The translations under genes and the position numbers were made by a program. Shown in pieces: positions 20,519 to 31,424 of a stretch of DNA of 40,991 bases (positions within the stretch are counted from its first letter, which is position 1; every line of letters starts with the position of its first letter). This DNA comes from Streptomyces sp. GC420. GTDB lineage: Bacteria > Actinomycetota > Actinomycetes > Streptomycetales > Streptomycetaceae. The stretch lies in assembly GCF_009916105.1 (NCBI RefSeq), contig NZ_JAAAXQ010000018.1:1-40991 (forward strand), given 5' to 3'. Under the pieces are notes generated by a model. The model was not told the DNA's origin. It did not search any database and saw only the letters and a program-made list of their open reading frames with translations.

Positions 20519-22111
20519 ATGGCGGAGCTCACGATCCGGCCGGAGGAGATCCGGGACGCGCTGGAGAACTTCGTCCAGTCGTACAAGCCGGACGCGGCCT
20601 CGCGCGAGGAGGTCGGTACGGTCAGCGTTGCCGGCGACGGCATCGCGAAGGTCGAGGGTCTTCCCTCGGCCATGGCCAACGAACTGCTGAAGTTCGAGGA
20701 CGGCACCCTCGGCCTCGCCCTCAACCTCGAGGAGCGCGAGATCGGTGCCATCATCCTCGGTGAGTTCAGCGGCATCGAGGAGGGTCAGCCGGTCACGCGT
20801 ACCGGCGAGGTGCTGTCCGTCGCCGTGGGCGAGGGCTACCTCGGCCGCGTCGTCGACCCGCTCGGCAACCCGATCGACGGCCTCGGCGAGATCGAGACGT
20901 CCGGCCGCCGCGCCCTCGAGCTGCAGGCCCCCACGGTCATGCAGCGCAAGTCGGTGCACGAGCCGATGGAGACCGGCTACAAGGCCGTCGACGCCATGAC
21001 CCCGATCGGCCGCGGTCAGCGTCAGCTGATCATCGGCGACCGGCAGACCGGCAAGACCGCGCTGTGCGTCGACACGATCATCAACCAGCGTGACAACTGG
21101 CGCTCGGGCGACCCGAAGAAGCAGGTCCGCTGCATCTACGTCGCCATCGGCCAGAAGGGCTCCACCATCGCGTCCGTGCGCGGCGCGCTGGAGGAGGCGG
21201 GCGCCCTCGAGTACACCACGATCGTCGCCGCCCCGGCGTCCGACCCGGCCGGCTTCAAGTACCTCGCCCCCTACACCGGCTCGGCCATCGGCCAGCAGTG
21301 GATGTACGAGGGCAAGCACGTCCTGATCATCTTCGACGACCTGTCGAAGCAGGCCGACGCCTACCGCGCCGTCTCCCTGCTGCTGCGCCGCCCGCCGGGC
21401 CGCGAGGCGTACCCGGGTGACGTCTTCTACCTGCACTCCCGTCTGCTGGAGCGCTGCGCGAAGCTCTCCGACGACATGGGTGCCGGTTCGATGACCGGTC
21501 TGCCGGTCGTCGAGACCAAGGCCAACGACGTCTCGGCGTTCATCCCGACCAACGTCATCTCCATCACCGACGGCCAGTGCTTCCTGGAGTCCGACCTGTT
21601 CAACGCCGGTCAGCGCCCGGCCCTGAACGTCGGTATCTCGGTCTCCCGTGTCGGTGGCTCGGCCCAGCACCCCGCCATGAAGCAGGTCTCCGGCCGGCTC
21701 CGTGTCGACCTCGCCCAGTTCCGCGAGCTGGAGGCGTTCGCCGCCTTCGGTTCCGACCTGGACGCGGCCTCGAAGGCGGCGCTGGAGCGCGGTAAGCGCA
21801 TGGTGGAGCTGCTCAAGCAGCCCCAGTACCAGCCGATGGCGACCGAGGACCAGGTCGTCTCCGTCTGGGCCGGCACCACCGGCAAGATGGATGACGTACC
21901 GGTCGCGGACATCCGCCGCTTCGAGCGCGAGCTGCTGGACTACCTGCACCGCGAGGAGAAGCCGCTGATGACCTCGATCCGCGAGGGCAAGAAGATGTCG
22001 GACGACACGCTGGCCAAGGTCGCCGAGAGCATCGCGGCCTTCAAGAAGCAGTTCGAGACCTCGGACGGAAAGCTTCTGGGCGAGGACGCTCCGTCCGCGA
22101 CCTCGAAGTGA
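20519..22111 (+). CDS. atpA: F0F1 ATP synthase subunit alpha
   Basis: Non-catalytic nucleotide-binding subunit of F1. The ATG at 20519 gives the family N-terminus [16 protein letters not shown], with AGGGA 7-11 bases upstream; earlier in-frame starts lie in the leader. The 530-residue product has the N-terminal beta barrel, Walker A GDRQTGKT at 173-180 (the Gln typical of alpha subunits), Walker [11 protein letters not shown] and the signature [17 protein letters not shown] region. The leader can fold in two exclusive ways that may control its translation. Confidence 0.97.
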   Translation: MAELTIRPEEIRDALENFVQSYKPDAASREEVGTVSVAGDGIAKVEGLPSAMANELLKFEDGTLGLALNLEEREIGAIILGEFSGIEEGQPVTRTGEVLSVAVGEGYLGRVVDPLGNPIDGLGEIETSGRRALELQAPTVMQRKSVHEPMETGYKAVDAMTPIGRGQRQLIIGDRQTGKTALCVDTIINQRDNWRSGDPKKQVRCIYVAIGQKGSTIASVRGALEEAGALEYTTIVAAPASDPAGFKYLAPYTGSAIGQQWMYEGKHVLIIFDDLSKQADAYRAVSLLLRRPPGREAYPGDVFYLHSRLLERCAKLSDDMGAGSMTGLPVVETKANDVSAFIPTNVISITDGQCFLESDLFNAGQRPALNVGISVSRVGGSAQHPAMKQVSGRLRVDLAQFRELEAFAAFGSDLDAASKAALERGKRMVELLKQPQYQPMATEDQVVSVWAGTTGKMDDVPVADIRRFERELLDYLHREEKPLMTSIREGKKMSDDTLAKVAESIAAFKKQFETSDGKLLGEDAPSATSK

Positions 22112-22131
22112 CGGCGGAAGGGACCTGACTC

Positions 22132-23049
22132 ATGGGAGCGCAGCTCCGGGTCTACAAGCGTCGTATCAAGTCGGTCACCGCGACGAAGAAGATCACCAAG
22201 GCGATGGAGATGATCGCCGCCTCGCGCATCGTCAAGGCGCAGCGCCAGGTGGCGGCCTCCATGCCGTACGCGACCGAGCTCACCCGCGCGGTCACGGCGG
22301 TGGCGACCGGCTCGAACACGAAGCACCCCCTGACCACCGAGGCGGACAACCCGACCCGGGCCGCGGTCCTGCTCCTCACGAGCGACCGCGGTCTGGCCGG
22401 CGGCTACTCCTCGAACGCCATCAAGGCGGCGGAGCGGCTCACCGAGCGGCTCCGTGGTGAGGGCAAGGAGGTCGACACGTACATCGTCGGCCGCAAGGGC
22501 GTGGCCTACTACGGCTTCCGTGAGCGCAAGGTCACGGAGTCGTGGACCGGCTTCACCGACAACCCGACGTACGAGGACGCCAAGCGCGTCGCCGCGCCGC
22601 TGATCGAGGCCGTCGAGACGGAATCGGGTCAGGGCGGGGTCGACGAGCTGCACATCGTCTTCACGGAGTTCGTGTCGATGCTGACGCAGAACCCGGTGGA
22701 CAACCGGATGCTGCCGCTCAGCCTCGACGCCGCTGCCGGGCAGGCGGGCGCCAAGGGCGAGATCCTTCCGCTGTTCGACTTCGAGCCGTCGGCGGAGGAC
22801 GTCCTCGACGCCCTGCTGCCGCGCTACGTCGAGAGCCGTATCTACAACGCGATGCTGCAGGCGGCCGCTTCCGAGCACGCCGCCCGCCGCCGCGCGATGA
22901 AGTCGGCTACCGACAACGCCGGGGAACTGATCAACACCCTCTCCCGGCTTGCCAACGCGGCCCGCCAGGCCGAAATCACCCAGGAAATCAGCGAGATCGT
23001 CGGAGGCGCCAGCGCCCTGGCCGACGCGACCGCGGGGAGTGACAAGTAA
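22132..23049 (+). CDS. atpG: F0F1 ATP synthase subunit gamma
   Basis: Central rotor shaft turning inside alpha3-beta3. The 305-residue product begins with the conserved helix [20 protein letters not shown] followed by [11 protein letters not shown]. It contains [18 protein letters not shown] and ends with the long C-terminal helix ([17 protein letters not shown]). GGAAGGGA precedes the ATG. Its TAA is followed with no gap by the GTG of atpD, so the two are coupled. Confidence 0.97.
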   Translation: MGAQLRVYKRRIKSVTATKKITKAMEMIAASRIVKAQRQVAASMPYATELTRAVTAVATGSNTKHPLTTEADNPTRAAVLLLTSDRGLAGGYSSNAIKAAERLTERLRGEGKEVDTYIVGRKGVAYYGFRERKVTESWTGFTDNPTYEDAKRVAAPLIEAVETESGQGGVDELHIVFTEFVSMLTQNPVDNRMLPLSLDAAAGQAGAKGEILPLFDFEPSAEDVLDALLPRYVESRIYNAMLQAAASEHAARRRAMKSATDNAGELINTLSRLANAARQAEITQEISEIVGGASALADATAGSDK

Positions 23050-24501
<1,452 letters not shown>

Positions 24502-24527
24502 AACGCCTGAGTTCTAAAGCGACTCGT

Positions 24528-24558
24528 GTGAGGGGGCGGGCACGTCCCGCCCCCTCAC
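24528..24558 (+). terminator. Strong stem-loop between atpD and atpC
   Basis: A 13-bp perfect stem (24528-24540 with 24546-24558) has a 5-base loop, 26 bases after atpD. It looks like a typical Streptomyces terminator but lies inside the operon. The 18-bp palindrome TCCGG...CCGGA at 24571-24588 and CCGGCAC-AAAG-GTGCCGG at 24596-24613 follow. Confidence 0.65.
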
Positions 24559-24622
24559 CCATGTCCACCCTCCGGCCGGCCGGCCGGAGCGGGCCCCGGC
24601 ACAAAGGTGCCGGTCGCCCTAC

Positions 24623-24660
24623 TAGACTTATGAACCAACACCCGGCGGCCCCGCCGGGTG
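24623..24660 (+). promoter_or_regulatory. Possible atpC promoter and leader hairpin
   Basis: TAGACT (24623-24628) is a good -10 box, though no clear -35 is seen. A 10-bp inverted repeat, CACCCGGCGG (24639-24648) with CCGCCGGGTG (24651-24660), ends 7 bases before the atpC ribosome site. These suggest a separate or regulated start for epsilon. Confidence 0.35.
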
Positions 24661-24678
24661 GTGACCCGAGGAGCCATC

Positions 24679-25056
24679 TTGGCTGCTGAGCTGCACGTCG
24701 CGCTGGTCGCCGCCGACCGTCAGGTCTGGTCCGGTGCGGCCACCCTGGTCGTCGCGCGCACCACGTCCGGCGACATCGGCGTCATGCCCGGTCACCAGCC
24801 GCTGCTCGGTGTGCTGGAGTCGGGCCCGGTGACCATTCGTACGACCGACGGCGACACCATCGTCGTCGCGGTGCACGGCGGATTCATCTCGTTCGCGGAC
24901 AACAAGCTGTCCCTGCTGGCCGAGATCGCCGAGCTCGCGGAGGAGATCGACATCCAGCGTGCGGAGCGTGCGCTGGAGCGCGCGAAGATGGAGGAGGACA
25001 TGCACGCCGAGCGGCGTGCCGAGGTCCGACTCCGCGCGGTGGCGGCGGCGCGCTAG
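24679..25056 (+). CDS. atpC: F0F1 ATP synthase subunit epsilon
   Basis: Rotor subunit that regulates ATP hydrolysis. The TTG at 24679 is chosen over the GTG at 24658: GAGGAG (24668-24673) is well placed, and the family start (M)AAELHVALV begins there. The 125-residue product has the N-terminal beta sandwich (DIGVMPGHQPLLGVLESGPV, HGGFISF) and a two-helix C-terminus rich in Glu, Arg and Ala. It stands behind a strong stem-loop, possibly lowering its dosage relative to alpha and beta. A large stem-loop ends the operon. Confidence 0.95.
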   Translation: MAAELHVALVAADRQVWSGAATLVVARTTSGDIGVMPGHQPLLGVLESGPVTIRTTDGDTIVVAVHGGFISFADNKLSLLAEIAELAEEIDIQRAERALERAKMEEDMHAERRAEVRLRAVAAAR

Positions 25057-25079
25057 CGCTTCCGCCTTCGACGACACAC

Positions 25080-25129
25080 CCTCAGCCGCGGGCCGAGCTG
25101 GTTGACGCCAGCACGGTTCGCGGCTGAGG
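25080..25129 (+). terminator. Terminator of the atp operon
   Basis: CCTCAGCCGCG (25080-25090) pairs with CGCGGCTGAGG (25119-25129). The loop contains a second stem, GCTGG/CCAGC (25097-25101 with 25108-25112). Confidence 0.7.
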
Positions 25130-25148
25130 CGAATACTGGCGAATACTG
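25128..25148. repeat. 10-bp tandem repeat next to the atp terminator
   Basis: GGCGAATACT occurs twice in tandem, at 25128-25137 and 25138-25147, followed by a degenerate GGCGCATACC near 25150. It is AT-rich for the region and lies upstream of the DUF2550 gene, where a promoter would be expected. Confidence 0.45.
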
Positions 25149-25205
25149 AGGCGCATACCCGGGTTCTGTGATTCGGTTCCCCTACTGGATGAGACGAGGA
25201 GGTCG

Positions 25206-25658
25206 ATGGAAATGGTCCTCGCTCTTCTGGTGGGCGGACTCGTTGTCGCGCTCGTGGTGATCGCGCTCTTCGTCTTCGGTCTGCGCCGGCGGCTGATCCA
25301 GCGCTCCGGCGGCACCTTCGACTGCAGCCTGCGCTGGGACGTGCCGGAGAAACCGGACACCGGCGGCAAGGGCTGGGTCTACGGCGTCGCCCGCTACAGC
25401 GGCGACCGCGTCGAGTGGTACCGCGTCTTCTCGTACGCGCCCCGCCCGCGCCGGCTGCTGGAGCGCTCGGGGATCGAGGTGGTCTCGCGCCGCGCCCCGG
25501 ACGGCGAGGAGGAACTGGCGCTGCTGTCCGACGCCATCGTGCTCGGCTGTGTCCACGAGGGGACCCGCCTGGAGCTGGCGATGAGCGAGGACGCGCTGAC
25601 CGGTTTCCTCGCCTGGCTGGAGGCCGCGCCCCCCGGCCAGAGAGTCAACGTGGCCTAG
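25206..25658 (+). CDS. DUF2550 family membrane-anchored protein
   Basis: The 150-residue product has one N-terminal membrane helix (about 3-25, LALLVGGLVVALVVIALFVF), then a soluble domain of about 120 residues with FDCSLRWDVP, GWVYGVARYSGDRVEWYRVF and LELAMSEDALTGFLAWLE, typical of DUF2550. These proteins regularly follow atpC in Streptomyces; their function is unknown. GACGAGGAGG precedes the ATG. The TAG stop lies in the CTAG at the end of the inverted-repeat element beginning at 25655, so the element abuts the coding sequence exactly. Confidence 0.88.
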   Translation: MEMVLALLVGGLVVALVVIALFVFGLRRRLIQRSGGTFDCSLRWDVPEKPDTGGKGWVYGVARYSGDRVEWYRVFSYAPRPRRLLERSGIEVVSRRAPDGEEELALLSDAIVLGCVHEGTRLELAMSEDALTGFLAWLEAAPPGQRVNVA

Positions 25659-25886
25659 TGCCGCGTCGGCCGAGGTTCGCCCCGTCGCGACGCCCTGCAC
25701 GGCACTCTCCCCCGCAGCCCTCCGGGCGCGGGAGGTACCCCCCACGCTGCGTTGGCCGAAAGCCCGAGCAGGCCCACTACGAGGGCTTCCGGCCGCCTTG
25801 CGATGCTCCCCCTGCCTCCGGCGGGAGGTGCCCCCGGCACCGGACGCCGCTCCTCAGCGGGCAAACCCCGACCGACGCGGCACTAG
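25655..25886. mobile_element. MITE-like element, copy A (232 bp)
   Basis: Bounded by CTAGTGCCGCGTCGG at the left and the complementary CCGACGCGGCACTAG at the right. The terminal inverted repeats run about 28 bp with three mismatches. Its reverse complement matches 39655-39883 at about 97%, with 1- and 2-base indels. Inside are two copies of a GGGGG-TACC/CACC-TCCCG hairpin motif common in Streptomyces. No transposase is encoded, so it would need one supplied in trans. The CTAG at each end may be the target duplication; the left one is the DUF2550 stop codon. Confidence 0.8.
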
Positions 25887-25950
25887 CCGCGGCCCGGACG
25901 CGCCCCCCGACGGCGTTCGCCGCGAGACGAGACGAGACGGCGGCCGGGCG

Positions 25951-26190
25951 GTGTCCGAGGCGTCCGGCAGACTGCGCGGCGTGGACCTGGACGAAGTGCT
26001 GCGCTGCCTCGCGGAGGCGGACGGGGACCGTCGCCGGCCCGGACTGCAGGGCGGGCGCTACCTCGCGGTCGCATACGGCGAGGGGCTGGAGCTCGACGTC
26101 TCGCACCTCAGCGCCCTGAGGGCGGAGGGTTTCGCCGAGCGCGGCTGCGCCGCGTCCCTCTCGGGAGCTGGGGGCCGGCCAGTGCCGTGA
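25951..26190 (+). CDS. Small hypothetical protein after element copy A
   Basis: A GTG at 25951 gives a 79-residue acidic product (SEASGRLRGVDLDEVLRCLA..., then GGRYLAVAYGEGLELDVSHL). Third codon positions are about 90% G/C, consistent with real coding. GTG 25981 is an alternative start. No family was recognised and the ribosome site is weak. The frame stays open back into element copy A, so the true start could have been altered by the insertion. A bidirectional terminator follows. Confidence 0.5.
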   Translation: MSEASGRLRGVDLDEVLRCLAEADGDRRRPGLQGGRYLAVAYGEGLELDVSHLSALRAEGFAERGCAASLSGAGGRPVP

Positions 26191-26251
26191 CCGGCGCACA
26201 GGCGCAGGCCTTCCGGCATGCGCACGTGCTGTCGGCCGTGGTCCGCAAAGA

Positions 26252-26286
26252 GCCGGTGAGGCGGGGGACGGACCCGCCTCACCGGC
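26252..26286. terminator. Bidirectional terminator between the small gene and the chitinase
   Basis: A 14-bp perfect stem (26252-26265 with 26273-26286) has a 7-base loop. It lies between genes converging from both strands. Confidence 0.8.
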
Positions 26287-26328
26287 CGTTTCTCTGTGCG
26301 AGAGCCGTGGTCCGGAAGGACCGGAGGG

Positions 26329-28173
<1,845 letters not shown>

Positions 28174-28275
28174 GGGGGACTCCTCGAGTGCGGTCCGGAG
28201 TGATGGGGGGTAGGACCTGCGCCGCCCGGTGAGCGAAGTGCATGGGAAGGGCCGGAATCCCTGATGTCATGCGCA

Positions 28276-28305
28276 CGCTCACCACACAGTTTTGTGCGGT
28301 GAGCG
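28276..28305. promoter_or_regulatory. 30-bp inverted repeat at the chitinase transcription start
   Basis: CGCTCACCACACA (28276-28288) pairs with TGTGCGGTGAGCG (28293-28305) with a single mismatch. It begins where transcription from the -10 box at 28302-28307 would start. It could be a 5' UTR hairpin or an operator. Confidence 0.5.
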
Positions 28306-28330
28306 TAGAAAGGTCTGGACCATCAGTCAA
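28302..28330 (-). promoter_or_regulatory. Chitinase promoter (-35 TTGACT, -10 TACGCT)
   Basis: On the minus strand TTGACT (28325-28330) and TACGCT (28302-28307) are 17 bases apart, a near-ideal vegetative promoter. One chitinase direct repeat lies between the boxes. Confidence 0.75.
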
Positions 28331-28343
28331 GAGGTCCAGACCA
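28311..28343 (-). promoter_or_regulatory. Chitinase 12-bp direct repeats / DasR-type sites
   Basis: On the minus strand TGGTCTGGACCT (28332-28343 reads TGGTCCAGACCT's partner copy) and its near-identical copy at 28311-28322 match the 12-bp TGGTC-YRGACCT repeats of Streptomyces chitinase promoters, 21 bases apart. Each is also close to the DasR consensus CTGGTCTAGACCA. One lies in the spacer between -35 and -10, the other just upstream of -35. A weaker third copy begins near 28345. Confidence 0.7.
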
Positions 28344-28370
28344 CCGGTCTGGAGAGTGGGAGACGGACCG

Positions 28371-29027
28371 TCAGAGGCCCCACTCCTGCGCCAGCACGGC
28401 CGCCTGCACTCTGCTGCGCAGCCCCAACTTGCCCAGCAGCCTGCTGACGTGCGTCTTCACCGTCGCCTCCGCCATGTCCAGCCGCACCGCGATCTCCGCG
28501 TTCGACAGCCCTTCGCCGAGGCGGGCCAGCACCTCGCGCTCGCGCCGGGTCAGCGTGTCCAGCACGGCCGTGTCGGGCGCGGACCCGCGGCGTGCGGACC
28601 CGGCCGCGAACTCCGCGATCAGCCGCCGCGTCACGGCCGGGGCGATCAGCCCTTCGCCGCGCCCGACCGTGCGCACCGCCTCCACCAGGTCCTTCGCCTC
28701 CGTGTTCTTGAGCAGGAAGCCGCTGGCACCTGCCCGCAGCGCCCCGAAGACGTACTCGTCCAGGTCGAAGGTGGTCAGCACCAGGACGTCGGCCAGCCCC
28801 TCCGTAGTGACCTGACGGGTCGCCGACACGCCGTCCAGGCGCGGCATCTGCACATCCATCAGCAGGACGTCCGGCCGCAGCTCCCGCGCCAGCGCGACCG
28901 CCTCCTCCCCGTCCGCCGCCTCGCCCACCACTTCGATGTCCGGGGCGCTGCGCAGGATGAGGACCAGTCCGGCGCGTACGGCGGACTGGTCCTCGGCGAC
29001 GAGGACGCGGATCCGCTCCCCGGTCAC
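28371..29027 (-). CDS. NarL/LuxR-family response regulator
   Basis: The GTG at 29027 (minus strand) is chosen because the receiver domain starts at once (GERIRVLVAEDQSAVRAGL); longer frames run into low-complexity spacer. The 218-residue product has a REC domain (about 5-120) with phospho-acceptor Asp58 in LLMDVQMP, Thr86 and Lys107, and a LuxR-type HTH (about 155-215, LTRREREVLARLGEGLSNAEI). AGGTGG precedes the start. The partner kinase lies upstream on the same strand, 182 bases away. It ends next to the chitinase promoter region, which is transcribed in the same direction. Confidence 0.92.
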   Translation of the reverse strand: MTGERIRVLVAEDQSAVRAGLVLILRSAPDIEVVGEAADGEEAVALARELRPDVLLMDVQMPRLDGVSATRQVTTEGLADVLVLTTFDLDEYVFGALRAGASGFLLKNTEAKDLVEAVRTVGRGEGLIAPAVTRRLIAEFAAGSARRGSAPDTAVLDTLTRREREVLARLGEGLSNAEIAVRLDMAEATVKTHVSRLLGKLGLRSRVQAAVLAQEWGL

Positions 29028-29133
29028 CGGGCCACCACCTGGCGCACTCCCATGGCCGGTCCCACGACGGGTCGTCCTCCGCGCCGGCTCGCCCGTTTCA
29101 TGGCTGCCTCCTCCGCCCTCTCCTGCTTCTGAC

Positions 29134-29181
29134 GTTCCGTCGTCCAGTCGTTCCGTCGTCCAGTCGTTCCGTCGTTCTGCC
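29134..29181. repeat. 16-bp tandem repeat between kinase and regulator genes
   Basis: GTTCCGTCGTCCAGTC occurs twice exactly (29134-29149, 29150-29165), then a third copy diverges after 11 bases (29166-29181). It fills the otherwise gene-free 182-base gap of the two-component pair. The unit is not a multiple of three, so it is unlikely to be coding. Confidence 0.7.
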
Positions 29182-29209
29182 GTGCCCGCGTGCTGCGGCG
29201 CTGCCGTCC

Positions 29210-30568
29210 TCATCGGAGGTCCGCCCGCACGTCCCCGGCCGGCGGCCGCCCCTCCCGGTCCGCGGGCAGTTCCGCACGAACCCGCCACGTCCGCGCCCCG
29301 GCCACCGTGACGGGACCGGCTTCGAACGTCCCGCCGAGCAGGGCCGCCCGCTCGCGCATGCCGACCAGGCCGGCCCCGGCACCCGGCGCGCGCGGGTCCG
29401 AGGTGTCGCGGTGGGGGCTGGTCACGGTGACCGACAGCGTCCCGGTGCCCTCGGCGGCACCGGATACGGGCCGCCCCGTGCCGGCGGCCGGCCGGTCGTG
29501 GGCCAGGACGATCCTTACCTCGCCCGGCGCGGCGTGCTTGATCGCGTTGGTCAGCGATTCCTGCACGATCCGGTAGGCGGCCAGCTCCACGGGGGCCGGT
29601 AGCCGGGCACGAGAGCCGGAGCCTTTGTCCGCACGGCCGCCGCCGGCCGCCTGTCCGCCGCTCCCTCTGCGGCGGGGAGCGGCGGCGCCGGTGCGGTCGT
29701 CCAGCACGAAGGTCAGGCCGCTCGGTGCCCCGTTGACCCGGGCCTGCTCGACCAGGGAGCCGAGACCGTCCAGCGTCGGTGCCGCGGTCGGCTCACGGTC
29801 GGACCCGCCGCTGTCCCGGAGGAGACCGATCAGCCGCCGCATCTCCGCCAGACCCTCCACACTGTTCTCCCGGATCACGGTCAGAGCGTCCCGGGTCGTG
29901 CGCGGGTCGTCGATCGAGAGCGCGGCCGTGGAGTGGATCGCGATGGCGGACAGATGGTTGGCCACCATGTCGTGCAGTTCGCGGGCCATCCGGGAGCGCT
30001 CCGCGGTGACCGCCTGTACCCGGTCCATCTCCGCGAGCAGCGCGGTCTGTCCGGCCTGCAGCCGGGCCGTCTCCGCCGCGCTGCGATGGTTGCGCACGAT
30101 CGCGCCGGTCGTCGCCGGGGCGAAGCCGACCAGGGCGGTCACCACCCCGACCAGTACGGCCTCGGGGGTGCGGAACCAGGCGAGCAGGGTGACCGTCACC
30201 GCCACCGACACCAGCCCGGTGACGACCGGGATCCGGCGGGCCGCCGTCGCCGGGCCGTACAGCACCGCCGCGTAGACCAGGTCGGTGAACATCACGACGG
30301 TGGCGATGTTCCCCTGGGTGAACTGGTCGGCGAGCAGCGCGGCCGTGCCCGCCAGCAGCGCGGCGCGCGGCGCGGTCCTGCGCAGCGGCTCCAGCGCGGC
30401 CGTCATCACCAGCGGTACCAGCGCCGGCCATCCGCGCACCGGCGCGTAGTCGGTTCTGAGGTGCAGGCCGAGGGCCCACAGCAGCACGCCGCCGAGCAGG
30501 CCGACGGCGCCGATGAGCAGGCCGTCTCGGGACGGCCGGGGGAACGGCTTCACGCCTCCATCCAACAC
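29210..30568 (-). CDS. Sensor histidine kinase, HisKA_3 (NarX/DesK-like) family
   Basis: Membrane sensor of the pair with the downstream regulator. The 452-residue product has about five to six N-terminal membrane helices (residues 15-160), no large extracellular domain, a HisKA_3 dimerisation helix with His199 in RMARELHDMVANHLSA, and a HATPase domain with Asn in QESLTNAIKHA and the GAGLVGMRERAALLGG box. The GTG at 30568 is the outer start; a second GTG at 30553 is possible, and no clear ribosome site favours either. Intramembrane-sensing kinases of this form often detect envelope stress, which is inference. A 22-bp palindrome lies just upstream. Confidence 0.9.
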   Translation of the reverse strand: MLDGGVKPFPRPSRDGLLIGAVGLLGGVLLWALGLHLRTDYAPVRGWPALVPLVMTAALEPLRRTAPRAALLAGTAALLADQFTQGNIATVVMFTDLVYAAVLYGPATAARRIPVVTGLVSVAVTVTLLAWFRTPEAVLVGVVTALVGFAPATTGAIVRNHRSAAETARLQAGQTALLAEMDRVQAVTAERSRMARELHDMVANHLSAIAIHSTAALSIDDPRTTRDALTVIRENSVEGLAEMRRLIGLLRDSGGSDREPTAAPTLDGLGSLVEQARVNGAPSGLTFVLDDRTGAAAPRRRGSGGQAAGGGRADKGSGSRARLPAPVELAAYRIVQESLTNAIKHAAPGEVRIVLAHDRPAAGTGRPVSGAAEGTGTLSVTVTSPHRDTSDPRAPGAGAGLVGMRERAALLGGTFEAGPVTVAGARTWRVRAELPADREGRPPAGDVRADLR

Positions 30569-30608
30569 GCCGTGCCCGCCGCGGACCTCCGCGCGGCGGC
30601 GGAGCGGC

Positions 30609-30630
30609 GACTACATCGAAGGATGCAGTC
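30609..30630. promoter_or_regulatory. 22-bp palindrome between the divergent kinase and membrane-protein genes
   Basis: GACTACATC (30609-30617), GAAG, then GATGCAGTC (30622-30630) form 9-bp arms with one mismatch. Its position, 41 bases upstream of the kinase start and 90 before the divergent gene, suits autoregulation. The shape is usual for NarL-type regulators. Confidence 0.55.
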
Positions 30631-30719
30631 GAGGTTCGTCACGGGCGACGACGATCCGGCGGCGCGGGGACGGAAGGCTGGAGGCATGCCCGCCGGGGGA
30701 GACCGAGAGGAGAACCACC

Positions 30720-31424
30720 ATGGTCGTCACCCTCATCCTGGTCTGCGAGATCGCATTCTGGGTGCTGCTCATGGCCGGCCTGAGCCTGCGCTACCTGGCC
30801 CGGATGCCCCGCACCGGAGCCGCCCTGCTGCTGTGCGAACCACTGCTCGAGGTCGTGCTGCTCGTCGTCACGGCGATCGATCTGAAGAACGGCGCCGAGC
30901 CCGACTGGAAGCACGGACTCGCCGCCGTGTACATCGGCTACACCGTCGGGTACGGCCACTACACGGTCAAGCGGATCGACGGGCACTTCGCGCACCGGTT
31001 CGCGGGCGGTCCGCCCCCGGCCCGCCCGCCGAAGTACGGCGCCGCACGCGCCCGGCACGAGGGCGCGCTGTGGCTGCGCACGGTGCTGGCCGCCGCCGTC
31101 GCCCTGGTCCTGCTCCAGGGAGCGGTCTGGTACGTCGGCGAGGACGGCGAGACCGGTTCGCTCGTCTCCTGGCAGGCGACGGTGCTCAGGGTGGCCGGCA
31201 TCCACGGTCTGATCGCGCTCAGCTACGCCCTCTGGCCGAAGAAGGCCCCGGCGGAGGACGGGCGGAAGGACGGGGAGACGAACGCGGAGAAGGACGGGCC
31301 GAAGGCCCCGGCCGGGGACGGGGCCGCTTGGCGGACGGGCTCAGCGCTCCCCGCCCGGGACCCACAGGACGTCCCCGATCTCCTTGTTCGCCGTACGGGC
31401 GAGGATGAACAGCAGATCCGATAG
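30720..31424 (+). CDS. Integral membrane protein divergent from the two-component genes
   Basis: The ATG at 30720 follows GAGAGGAGA; upstream in-frame codons lie in the divergent promoter region. The 234-residue product has about five membrane helices within residues 1-190 (VVTLILVCEIAFWVLLMAGL; GAALLLCEPLLEVVLLVVTA; VLAAAVALVLLQGAVWYVG; AGIHGLIALSYALW), then a charged tail rich in Lys, Glu, Asp and Pro. No enzymatic motif is seen. The end overlaps the convergent adenosyltransferase gene by 84 bases, so its last 27 codons are antisense to that gene. It may be a target of the adjacent two-component system through the shared palindrome. Confidence 0.82.
   Translation: MVVTLILVCEIAFWVLLMAGLSLRYLARMPRTGAALLLCEPLLEVVLLVVTAIDLKNGAEPDWKHGLAAVYIGYTVGYGHYTVKRIDGHFAHRFAGGPPPARPPKYGAARARHEGALWLRTVLAAAVALVLLQGAVWYVGEDGETGSLVSWQATVLRVAGIHGLIALSYALWPKKAPAEDGRKDGETNAEKDGPKAPAGDGAAWRTGSALPARDPQDVPDLLVRRTGEDEQQIR

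Noticed and set aside
25659..25889. Protein frames within the two inverted-repeat elements
   Set aside because: The same peptide (PPASGGR...) appears in both copies only because the DNA is repeated; frames lack starts, ribosome sites and domains.
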